Shown piece by piece: positions 23,006-36,929 of a stretch of 64,000 nt of DNA (position 1 is its first letter; each line of letters begins with the position of its first letter). This DNA is from Struthidea cinerea (lineage: Eukaryota > Chordata > Aves > Passeriformes > Corcoracidae). Location: the NCBI GenBank assembly GCA_013397865.1, contig VZTI01004043.1, positions 62,001 through 126,000 of the forward strand. The letters are read 5' to 3'. The position numbers were made by a program, and so were the translations under genes. Under the pieces are notes generated by a model. The model was not told the origin of the DNA. It ran no database searches and saw only the letters and a list, made by a program, of their open reading frames with translations.

Positions 23006-26000
23006 TGTGTGCTAACCAGAGAGGCATTAGGCACAAAGCCGCTTCAGCACAGGGAAGCCATCAGCAGGTGTGATAAAGCCCTATATTCTCTGGTCTGGGG
23101 TCTTCAGGAGCAGAGCAAGATATACCTGTGCAACACAGTGAGAAGGCCCATCCAGTAAGATTCGTCATCTTTGTCACCGTTCAGAGGACCAAGTCTCGAA
23201 ATGGAAAAGCCTGCAGTAAAATGGGGTTCAATAGATTCCCGCACATATTGTTGCAAGTAGCTATGGTCTCTGCACTTTGTTTAATCAGTGGTAGTTTTTT
23301 TTTCCACTTGTGCATTATACGATGCATGCAAGTAAGCTGAAAATTTACATCTATACAAAGGTATCCACTGTGCTGAGCTCAGCAGTTCCTTGAAGAACAG
23401 GTGCTAAGACAATAAAGAAGCCTTATGCAAAAGCAGTGAATGACAGGGCCAATGCTGAAATGTTTTGCGTTGCTGTTTTCTTGCAAGTGAATTTAAAGAG
23501 AAGAACAAAAGAAAACAATTTTCGTCAATTCTTCTAGTATAAAAAATATATTCTTACTGAAGTAATGTGTATCAGCTTCAAATTTAAGAGAAACATTGAA
23601 AGGATCTGACCAGAATAAATACAATCCATCAGAAATGAATTCCATGCTGGACTGGTTTCTGGTAGAGCAAGGTGAAGTGTTTATAGACCCCATGTGAAAG
23701 TTACTGATGTGGAAATATCACAGTGGATGAGTTAAGGAAGAAATTGGTTTGTAGAAGTAGGGTTTTGATTCTGGTATCATTTATACTGGTGTAAATTTGG
23801 GCTAGTTTGTTAAAGCTAGTTGAGTTACACCAGGGTAAGTATTTAATTTAAGGTGTTCAGCAGGTCTCTGCTCCTTTTAATGTTGTCACACTTTCAGGCT
23901 TACATTGAAGTGAATCAAGGCACCTTTGTGGAATCAGAATCAGATCTACTGTATTAAATGACTGCTGGGAACTTGTTTGTGGAAATTAATTTACAATATT
24001 TTGCAGAAAAACCATAAGGGTACATATTAATTATGATTCGTGCATGAAGATTTGGCTGAATAACTCCCATTAACAATAATAAAAGTTGCAGAATTAATTT
24101 CTTTCTAGGTCCTGCTAAATTCACCCAAGGACATTGTGTTCTGTACCTTTAGATTTAGATTCCCTTTATGTTAGCAAATAAAAATTTCCTTATGGAATCA
24201 TTCCTGGAAGAGTCAATCCTCAATAGCAGTTTTATAAACAAATAAAAGTTGTTATTATTATTATTAAATTACAGGTATATTGGCAGGTTTTGGTTTATGG
24301 CTTAATTGTTTTCAAATTTCCATTTGATTTTTATTGCAATAACTGAAAATTGTTTATGGGAGTTAAGTGAGATAAGCAATGAAATATTTACATATATTAC
24401 CATCAAATAGATACTTCTTTGTTATTAAATAATATTAGCAGAAGATTGGAAAAAGAGAAAGTTTTTAAAAATTTTAAAATTACTTTTGTGCAGAGGACAG
24501 TTGCAAGCTGGATACTTAAACCAGTCTGATTACAATATAAATAATGAGGCTGAAAGTGCCTTTCTTTTAGTTACTTTATTTTTCAAACATCCCACTCCCA
24601 CTTGTCTTATTCTACCACATAAATTCTAGAAAAGAATGGTATTTTTAATACTATTTAATATTAATATTTAATATTATTTTTATTAATATTTAATATTAGT
24701 TTTATTCTACCATGTTAATGTTAGAAAAGAATGGTAAGAATGGTATTTTAATTCTGAGATCAGACTACAGAGGACTGTAAAACAGCTTCATTTTGTTGAT
24801 GTAGAGTAGAATCTATACCTAATTTTGGATCAGATGAATGGCTTCAAAGTAGCCATTATTGTGGCAAACATCTGATTTCATGGTTGGTCTTTTCAGAAGA
24901 TTTCTCAAATCATACCCAAAGAGAGTCCTGTTACAATAAAAACTCAGAGCTGAAGGGGAACTTATGATTGAAAATTACTGAAATCAGGGTAGTCAGTCTA
25001 AGGTGTGGAACAACATCCAGTTTTTACAGATCCATAGGTGATGGGGTGTAGCACGGTTATTTGCCATTTTATGCTCATCAGCTAATTCACTGATTGAAAT
25101 TCAAATGCTAATCTCCTAGGACGCTGTGAATCACTTCCTAAAGCACACTGGGTTCAAACACCTATGGGAAGATTTTTGAAATAATGTTTTCTCTGTTGAC
25201 AGATAATCACTTGCTCCAGTGTTGAACATTTCCCATATGTGGAAAATGTAACAAATTTTCAAAGACTTCAGCATGCTGACATTTCAAAATATAGTCTTTA
25301 AGCATGAAAAAGTGAAGTAGTATTAATGAAGTGAAAACTGATGCAAACATAATTTCAGTCTTCTGGAGTAAGTTTAGTGGACAGTAATTTTCTAATTAAT
25401 TTATAAGGTATGGTAACAGGAACTGCTTGTGGGAAGAGTGAGATGAAATTGCAAAAGGTTCTTGGTGCATATTGGGATGAAATTGAAAAGTGAAACATTT
25501 TAGGACTAGGGATGTATCAAGAGGAGGTTGTATCTCTGAGTAAAAATTCACCACTGATTTCACACATGAGCACACACAAGCACACACCTACGTGGCTGCA
25601 GCTACGTTTGCCCTCATGTGAGGTCCTGACTTACGCTCTAAAGTAGCCCTCACAGAACTCCTATGCATTTTCTCCTCCCTAGTTATTGTTTCCTACTTTC
25701 TGGAAATCTTTTTTTTTTCCTATGAGTACCCACATTCCCTAGGTTTCAAAAGGGTTTGAAGTAACTTCAGATTCTCCTTACAGCTGTGGGAATTGAAGTA
25801 GATGAGGAGTTTTTTGTGACCTATACTTCCTTAGCAGCGTAAAACTATTCAACCTGTGCCAGAATAGGATTTTCTGTTGCATATCCAAACAGAAAAGAAG
25901 AGAGATTTTTGAATGCACATTGTTTTTGCTGTCTCAAGCTTTCAACAGCTTCGGTTTTCATTTGGAGATCAAAAAAGCATGAGCAGCCTTGCTGTCTAAA

Positions 26001-29000
26001 CCACTCTCTGAATTTGTATCTTCTTACATCATTTTAACCTGGTATTTCTTAGAATTTCTAAAGGTTGCTGCAACCTTTGTAGCAGGATGTGTATGGAATG
26101 GATGTATGGAAAAGAATCTTGAGACACAGCGCAGGATGGATAAATACATGTATATATGTACTTTTTGTATCACTGAAGTTATCTACAGTGTCTTTTGCAT
26201 GTCAATTAAAAAGCACAGACGTTTCTGGATGCTACTGAGCAGATTATTTTCTTTCTCTGTGTCAAGGTATCCTATTCATCCATCCCACAGCTGAAAGAAG
26301 ATGCATATATCCCCTGCAAAATTCACCTGCAGCATAAATTTGTGCGAATTACATTTACTTAAGGTGTAGAGGAATCCAACAGGTACCAGAGAAAGATCTT
26401 GTGAAGTTTCCTTAATCTTTGAGTCTGTTTTTCAGTTTCAAATAAATAAGAAATGTGTTTAAAATGTCCAATTTACTTGCAAACTTGCTACTTCAGAAGG
26501 TGCTAGAAGACTCTTCTTTGAAATGGGAACCACACTTACGGCATGGTTACCTCAGTTCAAATGTTCTCTTATCAATAAAAAATTACACATCATAGTGATG
26601 TTTAAGAACTACCAGTGAATGATATATTATTTGTGGGTTTGCTTGCTACAATTTGATACTGGTTTTGCTAAATCTTATTAAAATAAAATGACTCGTGAAA
26701 GTATCTAAAATAGAGAATATAGTAAAGTCGACTAATTTTGTGAGTGCAGCCCAGCTAATAAGCAAGTGATGAAATAACTGCATTTACTGAAGGTTCTATT
26801 TATTTGGTGCAGTTTGGGAATGAAAAGAGAAGCAGAAATTAACCTTATCTAACTACAAAGCTTCTCTTCATTATCTTGGCTCTGTTTCACCACTCAATAA
26901 TATTTTAGAGAACCTCAAAGAGATTTTTCACCAAACACTTAGAAGATAATCCCAGTGCTGCATCAGTCAACATCTCTGCTCCTGTCCAATTTACACAGCT
27001 GCTTGGTGAGGCTGTGAGCTCAGATCAAAGGGGGGCTTACTGCTTACAACTTTCCCCACCACTTCCTCTTTCCAAAACAGGAGGCATCTGAGTGGAACAT
27101 GATTTGCTTTAAAGTTGATGCTGAGATTTAGTCAATACCCAAGAAGGAAAGTTATCTTTTACAATCGAAGCGTGAAAGAACAAGGATAAATTTAAAGTGA
27201 AATGAGATGAGTATAAGCTTCTGTAATTACAGTATGCTTCAAAGCGTAGAAGGAATATATTTGTTTAGAAGTAGTTTTTTTGATTCCTTGTGAAATACTG
27301 TGTGTGGACTTCGGTAAAAAGTTCCTGCCAAATGTGTTTTCAACTCAAGTATTAGGAAAATTGAAAAACAGCATGCCAGAAGCCCACAGATCTAGACTCA
27401 GTGGTTCAGCCACACTAATTTCCAAAATGAGCATGGCAAACTGATTGGTTGTGCTGTCTCTGACCATTTGATATACTCTTTTTCTCAAAATAAAATACCT
27501 TGCCTGCTGTTTGGGTGATGTCTAACCCAGAAACATCAAGTGAAGTTGTGTTCAATCCCCTTTTCATGGCTCCTCACTATTTAGGGGAAAGAATTTACCA
27601 CTTGCCTAACTGGGGGTTAAATTCTTGTGTTGTGATTTTTCATGGTAGAAAGCATTTTAATTTCTCACCTCTTTCTTATGAGGGACTTTTAAATTTTTTT
27701 TTTACTGGTATGAACTTCTTATTTTACTTATTTTACTTCTTATTTGTGTCTCTCCTGTGCTATGAGGAGATATGCTGATGACTCAGTGACCCCTCAGCCA
27801 TTTTACTATTTCCTAGGGAATTCATTATCTCGGGAAGATAAACGGGCATCCTGACATAGAGGGCTACCTTCCTACCTGTACCTAAAATAATCAGGTGCGA
27901 ATTACTTGATTAAACACCAGATGTGTATATACAGATAATCGTTTTTAAAGACCTACAAAAAGGTCAGTTGCTCTGATCAGAGGCCTGGTCAAAAAGCTTT
28001 GAAGAAGTAACAGCTACCCTAATTATTTCCCTATCATAGGTTTTTTCATGTCTACAGGGTACTAAACTGCAGAAAAATTTCATCTGGAGATATGTTACTA
28101 TTAATACTTTATTTTTAGCAAATAATATGTTTCCTGTGAGGATTCTGTGGAGGGGTTTTTTGCTTGTTTTGTTGCTGTTGTTGTTGTGTTGGGGTTTTTT
28201 TTTCCCAGCTGTTTGGACCCTGGGCCTACCATACTGGTGTTTTATTTCTGTTCCAATACAAACTTATTTAATATTTCTGCATTTATATTTTATTAGCATT
28301 GGGATAGGCTTATGTTCTCTATTTTATAGAAAGCATTTACAAACATCAGTTCTAGGCTGCACTTTTTGTTTACTTTCCTAAAGAACAGTGCAGGAAACAG
28401 CTGAGTCTAATAGACCATCTGCTGAAGTGTGAAATTGAAGGTACAAGTATAGCAAAGATGGCTTGTTTAGAAAGATTTGAATTCTGTTAAAAGAAATATG
28501 CCTTATTGTCTCTATCATAGCAATATAATACTTCCTAACATACACTTAAATAGATCAGTACATGTAAATTAATTAGGTTCCATAAAAAGAATTATTATTT
28601 TGGAATGATGGACATTTCAGTAACAGCTCCTCTCTTGCAGATTTCATCCTAGTGAAATATTAGGCAATAGACCTGGAGAGACAGCAATGAATACAGCCAT
28701 TGCAACAAATAAGGCAACAAGATTTTATGTTTCTTCTTGTGCATGAGAAATCATCATTTCAGATACGTTTGAGTGCCATGGAGTGAAAACATCAGTGGCG
28801 TAAGGAGAAGCAAAGTAGAAAATTGGGAATTTACTGTATTTGTAGCTGAATATATAAACCTATTTTCTAAATAGCATTCCTGAAGAACACTCATGACAAT
28901 ACTAGTTCTCCATTCCTTTTCTCTGCAGTAATTTCTTAACCCATTTTAGAAATGGATCTCAGCACCCACAGATTCAGAGACCATATTTTAGCTGATGTTC

Positions 29001-30303
29001 ATCTTCAGGCTGAGGAAATGATGATGTGCTGTGGTCCAAATATGCCGTGGTATTTTTTCTTGTACTGGAATACAAACTAAATGTAGTGTTTTTTTTAAAA
29101 AACGTGAGTAGTTTTATATGGGAATTTTCTGTATAGCATATATGTCACAAATTTTCCATTTACTTTCCCAGAGAAAGAAATCCCTTTGCTAATTCTTTTT
29201 ATCAGGAAAATATTTTTCAGGGATCAAGAAGCTTGAACAAACAAAAATGTTCTGTGGTGATAGCTTCATTCCCCTCTTTGGATAGGAATGGGGACAAAAG
29301 GCATTCCTGTGTACCTCTTTGAGAGCATGGTGGCCTTATAGGCAGCAAGCTCAAATCATAGGTTCAGATTCAACTCTGTATAAAAGTAAATGTTGATTAG
29401 CTAAAAACGAATGATCTCAGCAATGTAGACAGTTGCTCAGATACTTCCTTGGATTGGGAGACCTAAATTCAAAGTTCATAGCTAAAACGTGGCTCTCTCA
29501 GCTCTCCAGTGAAATCAGCTGTTTGTGATTGAACACTTTCTTTTCTGTTAAAAGTTCCACCCATGAGCTCAGAAAACTGCCTGATAGCAGTTTAGTTGAA
29601 TAGATACATTTCCTGGAAGGATTTCACTTGGGTAAATTGACATTTTCTCTATCTATTTAACATACCAGACTAATGCAAAGTCTCATTAAAGCAGCTCACT
29701 TTTGGAAACTAATGCAGGATTATGTCAAGAAAACTTCTTTTGCTTAGACCACTTGAATCCTCTCAGTAGAATTCTCTCCATATTCACAATAGGGTACCAT
29801 AAACTTAAATTTCCTTACTTATTCTCTTTACTTTCATTAAACTGATTTTATTTTATTATTTTCAGTATTTTAGCAGTTGATTATTTCTGTTTACTACATT
29901 AATGGAAGCTGATATCTCTCCTTTTAACATAGAACTAAGCTCAAAGGGATAGTTATAACAAGTTCATCTGCTTTTTTCAATGAATACTTAAAGCATTAAT
30001 TCTATTTTCATAACTGCTAAAAGTTTTAGAGACACTATATTTTCTTCCAGTGGAGAATACAGGTGTATGCAACTATCACTCTGCAACTTCAAGTAGCTTT
30101 TATATTTCCCTGGGGCTTCCCTGTATTTTCCTCTTTACTTTCTCTTGTAACCTTTTACAGAATACTTGTAACAATGCCTTTCATTTGCATTTTTTAATGC
30201 TACTTGAACTTTTCCTGCTGCTCATTGTGAAATGGTTTGCAGTTTTCAGTGCAGAAGTGAACAAAGAAGTGGGCACTTTGGGGTGATTACTCTGAAGTAT
30301 TTT
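23006..30303. other. Long unique AT-rich stretch, no gene seen
   Basis: Seven kilobases with no CR1 or LTR that I recognise. It includes a (TTA) run near 24250, the duplicated block at 24607-24752, and a G/T-rich tract at about 28143-28205. Open frames stay at or below about 100 codons and lack any domain. This is the longest repeat-poor part of the window. Confidence 0.55.
24607..24752. repeat. Tandem duplication with 95-bp period and AT palindromes
   Basis: TTATTCTACCA followed by TAGAAAAGAATGGTA occurs at 24607 and again at 24702. Between the copies is a run of TTAATATTTAATATTA words, which are near-palindromic. The second copy has a further small duplication (AGAATGGTA twice). Replication slippage at AT-rich hairpins would explain the pattern. 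Confidence 0.8.
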
Positions 30304-30309
30304 CCCTAG

Positions 30310-30752
30310 TTTATTACCATCTCTGTCTGGCTCTGTGGCTCACATACATGGAAGCACAAAAGCACAGCTGGCTTCAGTACAAAGTCAGTGGCAAAAGAGG
30401 CAGGAAGGGTCTTTGCGTGGCATTCCACAGGAGGAGCAGTTCATTGCTTCCACGCTGTGAAAGGTTCCAGAGGCAAAGGCGAGAACAATGCCGAACTCAG
30501 AGGTTTTATCCGGGGCTGGGGAAAAGGCGGGACTGGGGTATGGGGACTAATGGAGAAACTCTGGGGGAGTGACAAGGGGTAGAGGCTGACAGCCAACCGG
30601 GGAAGCCAAACTGGGGTAGATTACCGTAACAGAGCAATGCATCCTGGGAGAAGCCTTTTTGGTCACCCTAACCTAAAGAGGTTCTCTTGGTACTAGGGAC
30701 TGGTCTTATGGAGAGCTCTCTGTCCTTTGTAATGTGTGTTCACCGGCCACCA
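30310..30752 (-). mobile_element. Solo LTR, reverse orientation
   Basis: A 443-bp LTR bounded by an exact 6-bp duplication CCCTAG (30304-30309 and 30753-30758). Read on the minus strand it begins TGGTGGCCGGTGAACACAC. A TATA-like GGATAAAACC (reversed at 30503-30511) lies about 60 bp before a weak AATGAA signal (reversed at 30440-30445). The 3' end on this reading is GGTAATAAA rather than CA. The shared match of the flanks extends to nine bases (CCCTAGTTT), so the exact end is uncertain by three. U3/R layout and words around the TATA resemble the LTR at 47030-47539. Probably class II. Confidence 0.78.
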
Positions 30753-30758
30753 CCCTAG

Positions 30759-31509
30759 TTTGTCTTTGTGATGCAACCATTTTGATGGCTTGGGTTTTTT
30801 TCTGTTTTCTAGTTTTGAGTCCACATTGCTCTTGGGAATTGCTCTGAGTGACAAGCTTTTGCCAAAGTGACCTGCAATCTGCCATGTATCAAACTGTCCA
30901 CGACAGAACTGTGAGTAACATGGTGTATGCTGGGTCAGTATAGTAAAACTTTAGGTTCTGTTGCATTGTGTCAAGTCTCCTGTTCCTTATAGGGGTTATG
31001 GGAGGGTGTTTTGGAGGGGTTTACCTACCTTGACTGGAAATGGAGACAGCTGTACCTTTCTGCTGGAATCTCTGCCATCCCTTACCATGTGCCTCTGTTC
31101 ACAGCTGATTGAAGCCATTCCTGTCCCAATGCATTTCAATCAAAGTCACCAGAGAAGAGAGAAGGGACTGGTTCCGTGCAGAGGTGCTGCCAGGAACTCA
31201 GCCACTTAGGCAGCAGGAATACCTCGAGCAGGTGTAGGAAGATGGAGGTGAGAAACAAGTGCCCTGTATTTTAAAAATTACTCTTTTAAAAATCTTCTTT
31301 GATACAAATTTGCTTTTGTGAGTGAAACCCAGTGTTGTCTTCAAGGCAAATGACAGGACCATGTCCCCAGCTTCGCCTGGCCTGCAGACAGCAGCGAGTG
31401 CCTGTCAGAGAATTCAGGCAAGTGGATGGGGCTCTGCTCTTCTCCCTCTTCTGATGTCCTTACTGTCTGCACTCTGGTGGTGGTTGTGGCAGTGGTGTTT
31501 TTCTTTTCT
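30759..31509. other. Unique DNA, moderately GC-rich, no gene seen
   Basis: Lies between an LTR and a CR1. Open frames of 60-90 codons show no family features. It could include unrecognised old repeat sequence. Confidence 0.45.
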
Positions 31510-31845
31510 ATCATAGTATCACAGAATAATTTAGGTCGGAAAAGACCTTTAAAATCATCAAGCCAAACCATTCCCCCAGCACTGCCAAGTCTACCACTAA
31601 ACCATGTCCCCAAGTGCAACTTCTATAGAGCTTTTAAACCCCTCCAGGGATGGTGACTGCACCACTTCGCTGGGCAGCCTGTTCCAGCATTTGACTACTC
31701 TTTCAGTGAAGAAATTACTCCTAATATCCAACCTAAATGTCCTCTGGTGCAACTTGAGGCCATTTCCTCTCATCCTATCACTTGCTACCTGGAAGAAGAG
31801 ACTGACCCCCACCTCTCTACAACCTCCTCTCAGGTAGTTTTAGAG
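31510..31845 (-). mobile_element. CR1 LINE fragment
   Basis: A reverse CR1 starting TCATAGTATCACAGAATAAT, then GGTCGGAAAAGACC, AGCCAAACCATTCCCCCAGC, GGGATGGTGACTGCACCAC and CTAATATCCAACCTAAATG. Minus-strand translation at 31597-31812 shows the ORF2 C-terminal signature (SDRMRGNGLKL, RLDIRSNFF, VVKCWNRLPSE). It is 5'-truncated and belongs to a different subfamily from the copies at 48120 and 58764. Confidence 0.93.
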
Positions 31846-34369
31846 ACTGATCAGGAATAATGTTTGTCTTAATTCAAAGCATGACTTTGAAAGAACTTTC
31901 ATTTATCACACAAATACCACTGAACAGCATGTGTTCGTGTGCTCATCTATCTTTTTCTGGACTATTCAGAGATAAGCATTTCTTTATGGTGTGGGTGATG
32001 CTCAACAATAAATTCAGTTAGAGAAAAGTCAGAAAAAGGTGTTAAATTAAAAAGAAAGACAACTATTTGAAATGTATTTAGAGTCTGGAGTAAGCTGCTG
32101 TACACAAAGGTGTGATGATTCATGGACATTGATTTGGAGCTGTTTTTGGAGGAAAGGTTGGAGAAGGATTTTTGTACATTATCATTATTCCATAGTCAGG
32201 ATCTTAATGAGGTTAAGTTGGGGGAAAAGTGGAGAAAGTACTACTCACCTAGAAAATAGGGACTTAATGATGGAATTATCCTATATTTATCACTATCTAT
32301 TTATCACTCTCTGTGAAGGAGGGGAGCTCTATGTTTGTTTTTTCACTGTCCTGGTACAGTAGTGAATTTCTTCACAGGTTCTAACTCTTGTGCCAGGCCA
32401 TTTCACCATGTTCCTTCTCCCTTTATAGGCAGCTCTTAGCAAATAACTAAAGCAGAATATGCTGCAAATCCCAGTGGCCTCTCTGTTAAAGTCTTTGTGA
32501 AAGACTCTTCATGAATGCCATTTTCCAAATTATTTTGTAACTTTATGTCCCAACAGTATAAAGAAGCCGTCTAGAAATTTTGCTTTTCACTGTCTCAAAA
32601 CAGACACTTTAAAGCAGCCTTTAAGAGTTTTTTACTTATTAGTAAATTAATGTTATGATTTTGAGAATTGAATTGAACGCTAGATATTCTCCAGGTTTAA
32701 ATGATGACTGGAGCACTTTGTCTGAAATTCTCCTCAAGAGAATGTTGGGGGGTTTTGTTTGGTTTGTTGCTTTTTTGTGGGTTTTTTGCCCCTTTTTTTT
32801 TTTTCCTTAATTTATTGCTTTTAACCTATTGAAATTTCAGTCATGTTGTCTGTCTTGGCCCAATGCCCAATTTCTGGGAAGTGAAATTAGAGAAATATTA
32901 CTGGTGGAAATGGAAAATGTCTTCCTTCAACCATTTGCATTTTCCAATTCGAACATTTTAGTTCTTCAGGAGAAGGTTTTATTCAGGTAGCAAAGAAAAG
33001 GGGAGTGTAGTTTTCCAGAGGAACAGACAGCACAGACTTATATCAATAGCGTTAGCTGAGGATTCTGGGGGACAAGGGAGAAGGTCACATCTAGCAGAAT
33101 AATCTCCCCACCTATTTTACAAGTTAAGGCTTTATTATCTGCTATCATTTTGTCATAGAATTTTCTTTGGAAGTGTACCTGTAGAAGTTAGCAAGGGGAC
33201 AGTTCCTAACAAATGTTAAAATTATGATGCTGACTTTCAAATATCCTGCACACAAAAAAAAATAAATTAGATGTGATAAATCTATGCTAATTCCACAGAA
33301 TCATACAATCAGAGATTTTGCTGCACTAAAAGTCACAGTGTCTGAAAAATGAACTGTTACACAAAATTGTTTCCAGTAGCTTGTTTTTATACTAAAGTGA
33401 TTTTCTTCTGAAGACTCTGCAGAACACACTATACTTTTTGTCTTCCAGACACCCCCACATATCCAGAGAAAACTTTTATGTAACTTTAAAGTGTCTTTTT
33501 CTGCAAATAAGTCCCCTCTAAAACATCAAAGTGGAAATAAAATTGCATAAACTTGTCTCCAACCTGCACAGATTCATTTATTTAAAAAAGGAACAGATGT
33601 TCAGAGTTTACAGTAAGGTCCTTCAGTGGCTCAAGGAGGTCATGTATTACTAAGAACTGGAAAAAGAACTATTTGGTTAATTCTGTTAGAAAGGAAATTC
33701 CAGTAGGTATTACTTACCCGACGTTTACTTTGTCAGAAGTGACCCTTGCTTTTAATTGCGAAGTGGGATGCTATCGAAAGAAATCTGTATACCTTTATGT
33801 CTAGAGTGTATGAAACATCTTACTTGGAAAACATTCTTTTGTGGATAAATAATCAGCGCATAGCTGACTTAGTGTGACAGTTTGTCAAGCACTATATATG
33901 AAATGTTCTGAAATTCCTTTTAAGGATGACCTTTTTCTTCAAAGGAATGCTCAGAAACTGTGCCCATTGTATACATGGCATCAGGAGAGATAAGCAATTT
34001 GATGTTCTTCTGGTCTTCAGTGGGTTCCCACTGGATTATTTTGTAAATTAATGAAATGACTGTAGGCATTAAAGTGTAGCTTCTTCAGTGATCTTTCTTC
34101 TGTTCGTCTGAGGCAGTGAGAGGTTCATCATACGCAAATCTCTTCAGACAGGTTTACAAGAAGAAAAATCCATATTTAGAGGATATCCTGAAAGTATTGA
34201 ATAGAATTTATCTTTGGATTTTCAGTGTTCTGCAGGATGAATATATGCTCTGAATCTGTCTCTGCTTCTCTGCTAATATACGGCTTTTTGCATGTGCCTG
34301 TCTCAAAAACCTTGTTTGTGTGTAGGTGTAAAGGTACAGGTACTGGAAGAAATTCTGTCCCTGGGGAAA
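31846..34369. other. Unique AT-rich DNA, no gene seen
   Basis: Contains a G/T-rich tract at about 32742-32812. A 96-codon frame at 32072-32362 lacks recognisable features. Confidence 0.5.
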
Positions 34370-34496
34370 ACAGTTTTTTGGGGTTGGTTTGATTTTTTTT
34401 TTCTCTGTGTGTTTTGTTATATTTTTTTCTTTTTTTATTTTTTTTTTTTTTAGTTTTTTGGGGTTTTTTTTTCAGCAAAAAAACAAACCCCAAAAC
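34370..34496. repeat. T-rich tract ending in an imperfect hairpin
   Basis: A ~100-bp T/G-rich tract passes directly into an inverted repeat. The arm GTTTTTTGGGGTTTTTTTTT (34453-34472), loop CAGC and arm AAAAAAACAAACCCCAAAAC (34477-34496) pair through GGGG/CCCC and A/T runs with a small bulge. Minus-strand translation is a Lys-rich artefact. Confidence 0.8.
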
Positions 34497-36929
34497 ATAA
34501 AGGATGTGTTCTTAGGGAGAAAAAATAAAATATATAGACATCTATATACTGAAAAGTTTTAAATTCATCATAGCAAAAGGGTAATCATTTGCTCTATTCT
34601 CACAGAAAAATGTGTTTCCTAGACAGTCGACAGGGTGTAGGGGCAGATAAATAGCTGAAGAAGTTTGCTTTAAATGTAATCTGTGACACACGGTGACTTT
34701 AATTTAAGGCAGTAATGCCAAGTAAAGTCTATTCCATTAATTTGTGGAGCCCACTGTAAGGAACCCTGGTAGACATAAGATGAACATTATTGTTCCTGGC
34801 AATGAATAATTATGCCAAAGCATTTCATATTCCTTTATTTGAAGTTCTGCAAAAGACCTGTATATCAGCTTAATAAAACTACAAGTCTAAAAATGAGGGC
34901 AAACACTCTCAATGATGTTTTCAGGCCTTCATTCAATGTAGTGCACATCCATGTTCACACGTAAGTATATGTGTTCAGTTTCCATCCTTCTGTAAAAAAT
35001 GCCCTATTTAGTATTTTTATTGAATACTGAAACAAAGGAAAGCTTACAGTGTTTATGCACTGCTGCCTTGGAGTCTGTTTGCATATTTCCAGTTCTGTCC
35101 AATGCTTTTCATTTTGAGAAATATTTTCAAATACATTTTCATTTGAAGATAAAAGCAAGCTTAACTGTTATTGTCAAAGAATAAAAATATTAGCCTATAT
35201 TTCTTCTAGCTCAGTTGCAAGTGCACCAGAGCCATCTGCACTGATGAATTTAAGTTACGTCTCCTGTCATTTACCCCCTTACATGTTGAATGTTTCCAGG
35301 CAATTAAAGAATCACAGAAATGTGTTTATTTTTAAAAGGAGTTTTAAAAATATTTTTTTCCCGAAATAATAGATGTTTCTGATTAAAATTAACACAGGAA
35401 GGAGAAATAAAGACCTCTGTCCTGTGAACATGTGTGAACATGTGCGATCTGATGTCCCCTTTTGGATGAAAGTAAGTGATTTATATTCCTGCTAGTTGTT
35501 TTTTGTTTGTTTGTTTTCTTTTGGGTTTTTTGTGGGTTTGGATTGAATTTGGTTGCTTTTTCTTTCTTTCAGAAAAACTAAAATTGTATTCAGCTCTTAT
35601 ACTTTCATGAAACAGAATTATTTTGAAATAGTTTGCCAAGGAGTTATCCTTCTTTGTAAATTTTCAGGTATCTCCAAACACCGTGGAATTGTTTTATCAG
35701 ACTGCAAATGACTAGCTTGCAGGAACTTAAAAGCAGCAGAAGTTAACACATACTTTTTCAGAGGAAAAGTCTTATGCTTGAATTTAAGAAATGGAAATTA
35801 AGGTCTTTAAAATTCTGTATGCAAAACAAAATGGAACAGTAGAGGCAGAACACGGGGTACAAGGGTGAATGCAAATCATTCTGCAAGGGACTGTTGCGAA
35901 GGGGTGGATATACAAGAAGATTGGAGTATAATTAAAGGCTGGCATGAGCATTTTGGTAGGAGGATGTTAGAAATAATTTCAGTCCCATTACAGAAGCAGA
36001 AGTGGATGCAAAAGCTTTGTTATTGGCTGGGCAGCAGCAGTGAACTCCTGAAGATTTGCAGTTGATGTGGGTGTATCAAAAACTGGTTGAATAATACTAA
36101 CTCAATTATGGCTATTGTGAATTTCACTTTGTTAGGGCATTTGAAAAAAAGACCTGGGGTGAAAGAAAGAGGAAGGAATAAGTGCAGAGTAGCTTGAAAC
36201 AGTAGCAAATCGTAGGATATTGTAAATATTTAATGTATGAACTGAGTAAGTGTGGCTGTTTTCTATATGTTGTAATTAACAATACTGAAAAAAAGGCTGA
36301 TTAATTTCTGCACAGGGAGGAATGCTCTTGGGTATGAGGTAACTTGAACTTTAACTGTCTTTGTGATCCATTTGTGCTGAGTTTTACAGGCTGCTCCAGG
36401 TCTTCTCTCTAAGCCTTTCTCTCAACTGCGTAGACCTGAAGCCTTTAGGTATGGTCCTGGGCATTGATGGAATTCATTACAGACCCTCAGGTGAAATTAG
36501 CACAAGGATGCACCAGAAATCTTAATTTCACACAGGGTTTCACTGCCTGTTGAAGGCCAAACCCCTCAGTTTAGCTATTGCACAAAGCCTGAATTCTGGA
36601 GGGAAAATTGTTTTGTTTCTGTTTTGACAGATTTTTCTGTGTCAGCAGAAGACACTAACTCTGTCCCCCTGCCCATGGGGAGGGAAAAGCCTTTTCTGTG
36701 GGAAGTCTAGATATTGTAAAACTTTTTTTGGTCTCCTAGTGTTCCACAGACCTCCTTGAACATGCTCTTTATCCTTTGTGTTTCTATTTCTTCCATTTGA
36801 ACAAGGGACGCTATCTTTTTCTAGCTACCAGTGGACAACAAAGATATCTATGGTTTATGGGATGGCAGATATATGCAGACCATCTAATAGTATGCAGTCA
36901 TATTATATTTTTTAATGTATTTTGGAGCC
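34497..36929. other. Unique AT-rich DNA, no gene seen
   Basis: A further G/T-rich tract lies at about 35500-35560. No exon or repeat family recognised. Confidence 0.5.

Noticed and set aside
33293..33345. ACAGAATCATACAATC resembling a CR1 3' end
   Set aside because: The sequence beyond it shows no CR1 homology. Too short to claim.
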